NCBI GenBank assembly: GCA_016463765.1
Contig: JAEMQS010000022.1
Location: forward strand, 1 to 59,762
Reading direction: 5' to 3'
Source of the DNA: Solirubrobacteraceae bacterium
GTDB lineage: Bacteria > Actinomycetota > Thermoleophilia > Solirubrobacterales > Solirubrobacteraceae
Length of the DNA: 59,762 nt
Both the position numbers and the translations under genes were made by a program. Under the pieces are notes generated by a model, which saw only the letters and a program-made list of their open reading frames with translations, ran no database searches and had not been told where the DNA came from. The number at the start of each line of letters is the position of its first letter. Position 1 is the stretch's first letter. Shown here piece after piece: positions 56,260-59,762 of this stretch.

Positions 56260-56943
56260 ATGGAACGCGGGCTTTACATCGCCGCCTCCGGCATGGTTGC
56301 CGAGATGGCCCGGCAGGATCAGATCGCCAACGACCTCGCCAACGCGGCGACGCCCGGCTACAAGGCCGACCGCTCCGCGCTGCACGCCTTCGGCGAGCTG
56401 CTGGTGACCGACCGCCCCACGGGCGCGGTGGTGGGCAGCGTCAACATGGCGACCCGCGTCGACCGGCAGGAGACCGACCTCACCAGCCAGCCCGTCCGGG
56501 ACACCGGCGAGCCGCTGGACATGGCGATCGTCGGCGAAGGCTTCTTCACGATCCAGACGCCCGAGGGCGAACGCTACACGCGCAACGGGTCGTTCACGAC
56601 GGCGCCGAACGGCACGCTCGTCGATCAGCTCGGCAACCCCGTCCTCAACCGCGACGGCGGCCCGGTGCAGGTCAACCCGGACGGCACCGTGGATGCGGCG
56701 ACCGTCGGCATCTCGCTCGTGCCCGACGCGCTGAAGGCCGGCAACGGCTACTTCACGGGCAACGCGACCGGCCAGGCCCCCGAGGGGCCGCGCACCGGTG
56801 CCCTGGAGGCGTCGAGTGTCGACGCCGCTCGCACGATGGTCGACATGCTCGCGTCGCTGCGGGCGTTCGAGGCCGGGCAGAAGGCGATCACGACGATCGA
56901 CTCCTCGCTCGAGCGCGCGAACCAGCTGTCCATGCCGCGGTAG
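56260..56943 (+). CDS. flgG: Flagellar distal rod protein FlgG (FlgF/FlgG family)
   Basis: This protein forms the rod above FlgB/FlgC. It has 227 residues, shorter than the roughly 260 of enterobacterial FlgG. The N-terminal rod motif is RGLYIAASGMVAEMARQDQI then ANDLANAATPGYKADRSALH; the centre has LDMAIVGEGFFTIQTPEGER and YTRNGSFTTAPNG; the C-terminal motif is VDAARTMVDMLASLRAFEAG then QKAITTIDSSLERANQLSMP. It is the only FlgF/FlgG-type gene in the window, so it may serve both functions, or be FlgF with FlgG elsewhere. It is the one flagellar structural gene on the plus strand and is followed by a clear terminator. Confidence 0.9.
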   Translation: MERGLYIAASGMVAEMARQDQIANDLANAATPGYKADRSALHAFGELLVTDRPTGAVVGSVNMATRVDRQETDLTSQPVRDTGEPLDMAIVGEGFFTIQTPEGERYTRNGSFTTAPNGTLVDQLGNPVLNRDGGPVQVNPDGTVDAATVGISLVPDALKAGNGYFTGNATGQAPEGPRTGALEASSVDAARTMVDMLASLRAFEAGQKAITTIDSSLERANQLSMPR

Positions 56944-56947
56944 GCCC

Positions 56948-56971
56948 CCTTCCGCTCTGCGGAAGGTTCTT
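56948..56971 (+). terminator. Rho-independent-type terminator after flgG
   Basis: This is a perfect 8-bp stem, CCTTCCGC/GCGGAAGG, with a TCT loop, followed by TTCTT. It starts 5 nt after the flgG stop. It is the most canonical terminator in the window. Confidence 0.8.
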
Positions 56972-57002
56972 GACACCGGGCATAGGTTGGTCAGATCAGC
57001 TT

Positions 57003-57019
57003 CCCCGCAGCATGCGGGG
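57003..57019 (+). promoter_or_regulatory. Hairpin in the leader of the large secreted gene
   Basis: A perfect 7-bp stem, CCCCGCA/TGCGGGG, with a 3-nt loop lies 27 nt before the ATG at 57047. A TTGACA at 56970-56975 may be a housekeeping -35, with TCAGAT 15 nt on as a poor -10. The role of the hairpin is unknown. Confidence 0.35.
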
Positions 57020-57046
57020 TTGCGTTCTCCACCAGCGGGTCTTCAT

Positions 57047-59762
57047 ATGCGCGCGAGCTGCCTCTCGCCGGTCCTCTTCGTCGTGGTCCTCCTCGGTCTG
57101 CTGGCTCCGGCTTCGGCCTCCGCCGAGATCGAGATCCTCAACCGCGGCATCGCCCCGGCTCCGCTCGTGGAGGGCACCGAGGCGTCGATCAACGTCGACG
57201 TGCAGGTCGACCAGGCGCCGTACATCGTCGAGCTCGGCTGCTGTGGCCCCGACAGCCTCGACTCGCCCGTCCAGCGGCTGATCCTCGACGACTCGAGCCC
57301 CGAGACGCAGCGCACGACCGGCTCGCACCGCTTCACCTTCACCGTCCCGGCGGCGACCGCGGCCGACCGCACCGTGACGGTCCGCGTATCGGATTCCAGC
57401 GGCGCGACAAAGACCGAGCGGTTCGCCCTCGACATCCCGACCCCCGTCCCACCGCCGGTGCCGGTCGAGCCGCCCGAGCCGCAGGGCCCGACGCGTCAGA
57501 CCGCCTGCCCCGCCGTGGTGACGTTCGGCCTGGTTCGCGCCCGGAGCACCGGCTCGTGCTGGCAGCAGTTCAAGGCCGGGACGAATCCGACCCGCCAGGC
57601 CGGGCTCGACATCGAGCCGCGTGCGACGTTCTATGAGACCCGCGGCGGCTTCTCGCTGAACGGCATCCCGTTCCCTGCGCCCCCGTCGGGGTCGAGCTAC
57701 GTGCTCGTCGAGCCGACGAGCGGCGCGCGCGGCGGCCAGGTCGGCATCGACCGCACCATCACGCTGGACCTCGGCCCGATCACCCTGTTCCGCGGCCCGA
57801 TCCGCTTCCAGCTGCCCGCGCCCGGGTCCAACGGCAGGCTCGCCGCGCTCAACCTGCCCTCGGGCACGCTCGGAGGCCTGCCGGTCGGTGGGTCGGTCGA
57901 GGTCCTGTTCCGCAACAGCGGCGGGCGCTTCTCCACCTCGTTCCCGGTGCAGGTCACGCTGCCGTCGATCTTCAAGCCGTTCCCCGGCAGCGACCGCGGA
58001 TCCGTCACCGGCGCGACCGAGATCCGCACCGAGGACGGCCGCGGCGTCAGCGTCGACGGCGGGCGCATCGAGATCGAGAACGTCGCGATCGGCAAGGTCG
58101 CGCTCAAGCAGTTCTGCATCTCGTACATGTCCGCGGGCGTGTCGCGCTCCTTCTCCGCGTGTCAGCCGCCGAGCCTCAACGGCGCGCCGGCGGTCAGCTG
58201 CAACCCGCCGTCGCGTCAGCTCGAGCGCTTTGACGCGTCCGTGCTGGTCGGCCTGCCGCTCCCGTCGCGCCCCAACCTCGGCGCGTACGCGGGCATCGCG
58301 GGCGGGCGGTTCTCCTACGCGGGAGGGTTCGTCGACAACGCGGGCATCCCGCTCGTCGCGGGCGTCGCACTCGAACGGGTCGGGTTCGGGGTGTGCGTGC
58401 AGAACGGCCTCGTGCTCCGCGGCGACGGCGGGCTGAGCTTCGCCCGCGGCCTGGTCCGCGGTGATGCGTCGCTCACCTACGCCGAGCCGGGCCGCGGGTT
58501 CTTCATCGAGGCCGCCGCGTTCATGCGCGTCGCCGGCCTTCCCGTCGGCAACGGGCGCGTCCGGGTGGACAACACGGGGTTCGTCGACTTCGACCTCAAC
58601 GCCCAGATGCGGTTGGGCGGCGGGTTCCTCATCGTCAACGGGGGCGTCGGCGGGTTCATCCAGCCCAGTCCGTTCCTCTTCAGCATGGACGGGCGCATCG
58701 AGGTCTGCATCGAGCTCGGCATCTTCGGCCAGCCCTGCATCGCGCGGGCCTCGGTGACCGTGTCGAGCATCGGCGTCGGCGGCTGCGCCGGCACGTTCGC
58801 CGGCGACTTCAGCGCGTTCTTCTTCTGGCAGCAGCCGCGCAGCGGCAAGCGCTTCGACTTCGGTCGGGGCTGCGGCTTCCAGAACCGCGTGCGGATCGCG
58901 CGGCCCAGACAGGCGGGCGCGAACTTCTCGTTCCCCGTGCCTGAGGACCCGAAGCAGTACGTCGCGCACATCCAGGGCGCGGGCGCCCCGCCGAAGGTCC
59001 GGATCACGAGCCCGAGCGGTCTCGTCATCGAGTCCGGTCCCGGCAACGCGATGACGGACAACAAGACGTACATGATGCTCGAGAACCCGGAGGCTCCGGA
59101 GACGTCGATCTTCCTCCCGCCGCAGGCCGCGGCGGGCGACTGGAAGATCGAGGCGCTGCCCGGGTCGACGGTGACCGGCGTGGAGATCCAGGCCGACGAG
59201 AAGAAGCCGACGACCGTGACCGGCAAGGCGACCAAGACCGACACCGGCTGGCAGCTCGACCTGCGCTACGCGCTGCGCCCGGGCGACAAGGTCTCGCTCG
59301 ACGTGCTCGGGACGAACGCCCAGCAGAACGTGGCGACGGGCCTGCGCGGCAAGAAGTGCACGGACGGCAAGACGCTGCCGGGCCGCACCGGCACGGAGAC
59401 CCGCTGCGCGACGGTCCGGTACACGCCGAGCTTCAGCCTCGGCGGGACGCGCACGGTCAAGGCGACGGTGACCGACGCCGAGGGTGCGCCGGTCGCGAGC
59501 GAGACGGTCGCGACCTACCGTCAGGCCCCGCCGCGGCCCGCCAGCCGCGTCCCGGCGCTGCGCCTCGTGCGGCGCGGGACGACCGTGTTCGCCATCTGGG
59601 GCAGCGCTGCGAAGGGCACCGAGCGCTACGGCTCCTACGCGATCCTGTCCGACGGGCGCAAGCTCGGCCACAACGCGCCGAAGACATGCCTCGCGTGGCG
59701 GATCCCGAACGTCGCGAAGACCACGTCGGTGCGGCTGCAGATCCAGGCCGGCCGCCAGGACC
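57047..59762 (+). CDS. Very large secreted protein of unknown function (runs off the right edge)
   Basis: At least 905 residues are encoded. The signal peptide is clear: MRASCLSPVLFVVVLLGLLA then PASASAE, cleavage near residue 26. No lipobox is seen. The mature part is strongly beta-rich and Gly-rich, with a Pro-rich hinge near 130-145 and many cysteines, often in close pairs (ELGCCGPD, residues about 63-70). An Ig/Big-like segment lies at about 28-125 (TFTVPAATAADRTVTVRVSD) and another near 720-830 (SLGGTRTVKATVTDAEGAPV). The centre (about 200-650) has long runs of alternating strands (GIAGGRFSYAGGFVDNAGIP, GGGFLIVNGGVGGFIQPSPF) reminiscent of a repetitive beta-solenoid or sheet; no catalytic motif is recognised. 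A long open frame on the opposite strand is a codon-bias shadow. Confidence 0.8.
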   Translation, partial: MRASCLSPVLFVVVLLGLLAPASASAEIEILNRGIAPAPLVEGTEASINVDVQVDQAPYIVELGCCGPDSLDSPVQRLILDDSSPETQRTTGSHRFTFTVPAATAADRTVTVRVSDSSGATKTERFALDIPTPVPPPVPVEPPEPQGPTRQTACPAVVTFGLVRARSTGSCWQQFKAGTNPTRQAGLDIEPRATFYETRGGFSLNGIPFPAPPSGSSYVLVEPTSGARGGQVGIDRTITLDLGPITLFRGPIRFQLPAPGSNGRLAALNLPSGTLGGLPVGGSVEVLFRNSGGRFSTSFPVQVTLPSIFKPFPGSDRGSVTGATEIRTEDGRGVSVDGGRIEIENVAIGKVALKQFCISYMSAGVSRSFSACQPPSLNGAPAVSCNPPSRQLERFDASVLVGLPLPSRPNLGAYAGIAGGRFSYAGGFVDNAGIPLVAGVALERVGFGVCVQNGLVLRGDGGLSFARGLVRGDASLTYAEPGRGFFIEAAAFMRVAGLPVGNGRVRVDNTGFVDFDLNAQMRLGGGFLIVNGGVGGFIQPSPFLFSMDGRIEVCIELGIFGQPCIARASVTVSSIGVGGCAGTFAGDFSAFFFWQQPRSGKRFDFGRGCGFQNRVRIARPRQAGANFSFPVPEDPKQYVAHIQGAGAPPKVRITSPSGLVIESGPGNAMTDNKTYMMLENPEAPETSIFLPPQAAAGDWKIEALPGSTVTGVEIQADEKKPTTVTGKATKTDTGWQLDLRYALRPGDKVSLDVLGTNAQQNVATGLRGKKCTDGKTLPGRTGTETRCATVRYTPSFSLGGTRTVKATVTDAEGAPVASETVATYRQAPPRPASRVPALRLVRRGTTVFAIWGSAAKGTERYGSYAILSDGRKLGHNAPKTCLAWRIPNVAKTTSVRLQIQAGRQD

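Noticed and set aside
56996..59671. 891-codon open frame on the minus strand at the right end
   Set aside because: It is the shadow of the plus-strand secreted protein, which has a signal peptide and sensible composition.
1..59762. CRISPR arrays, tRNA/rRNA genes, insertion sequences, prophage genes
   Set aside because: No regularly spaced repeats, cloverleaf-like gaps, transposases, integrases or phage structural genes were seen; intergenic gaps are all shorter than 300 nt.

Overview
The window is about 70% G+C and is dominated by one large flagellar and chemotaxis locus. Three things point to a deep-branching motile actinobacterium of the Thermoleophilia/Solirubrobacterales type: very high G+C, a Gram-positive-style flagellar gene set (FliY, CheC, CheD, FlbD, the TIGR02530 protein and the YlqG/FhlB pair, with no P- or L-ring genes), and many Arg-rich signal peptides. 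This assignment is an inference from gene content; no rRNA or marker gene is present.

Layout. Positions 1-41503 are almost entirely minus-strand flagellar genes. In transcription order they are: TPR/glycosyltransferase; flaG-fliD-fliS-fliT; a secreted protein; flgB-flgC-fliE-fliF-fliG-fliH-fliI; a three-gene non-flagellar island (thioesterase, PASTA protein, small secreted protein); fliJ-lytic transglycosylase-fliK-flgD-TIGR02530-flgE-flbD; cheW-cheB-cheR-cheA-cheC-cheD-fliM-fliY-cheY; motA-motB-fliL-fliN; a 2062-residue multidomain c-di-GMP protein; a small unknown gene; and fliO-fliP-fliQ-fliR-flhB-flhA, which runs off the left edge. Positions 41795-42613 (+) encode a FliA/WhiG-type sigma factor. 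Positions 42.8-55.2 kb hold non-flagellar genes: a secreted protein, an Lrp/AsnC regulator divergent from a fused indolepyruvate ferredoxin oxidoreductase, a TRIC/YicG membrane protein, a LysE/GAP-type transporter, and the cytochrome bd operon cydA-cydB-cydD-cydC. At 55.2-57 kb flagellar genes return (FhlB-like, YlqG-like and, divergently, flgG). A very large secreted protein then runs off the right edge.

How it works together. FlhA/FlhB/FliOPQR form the export gate, FliHIJ the export ATPase complex, FlgB/C/G with FliE the rod, FlgD/FlgE/FliK the hook and its length control, and FliD with its chaperones the cap. FliF, FliG, FliM, FliN and FliY form the rotor, and MotAB with FliL the stator. 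CheA/W/Y/B/R/C/D form a complete signalling core apart from receptors, with CheC and FliY as candidate CheY-P phosphatases instead of CheZ. Flagellin, FlgK, FlgL and FlgM are not in the window.

Regulation. Reading the gaps by eye, I find the same sigma-28-like pattern upstream of seven units: TCAA (or TCAG/TGAA), exactly 15 nt, then GCCGA or ACCGA plus three bases. The units are the glycosyltransferase, flaG-fliD, flgB-fliI, fliJ-flbD, the che operon, fliO-flhA and flgG. A weaker copy with a 16-nt spacer precedes motA. If these are real, the sigma factor at 41.8 kb drives early structural genes as well as late ones. Several of these promoters are wrapped in inverted repeats, and the flgE-flbD gap carries two mutually exclusive RNA hairpins that end exactly at the flbD start codon.
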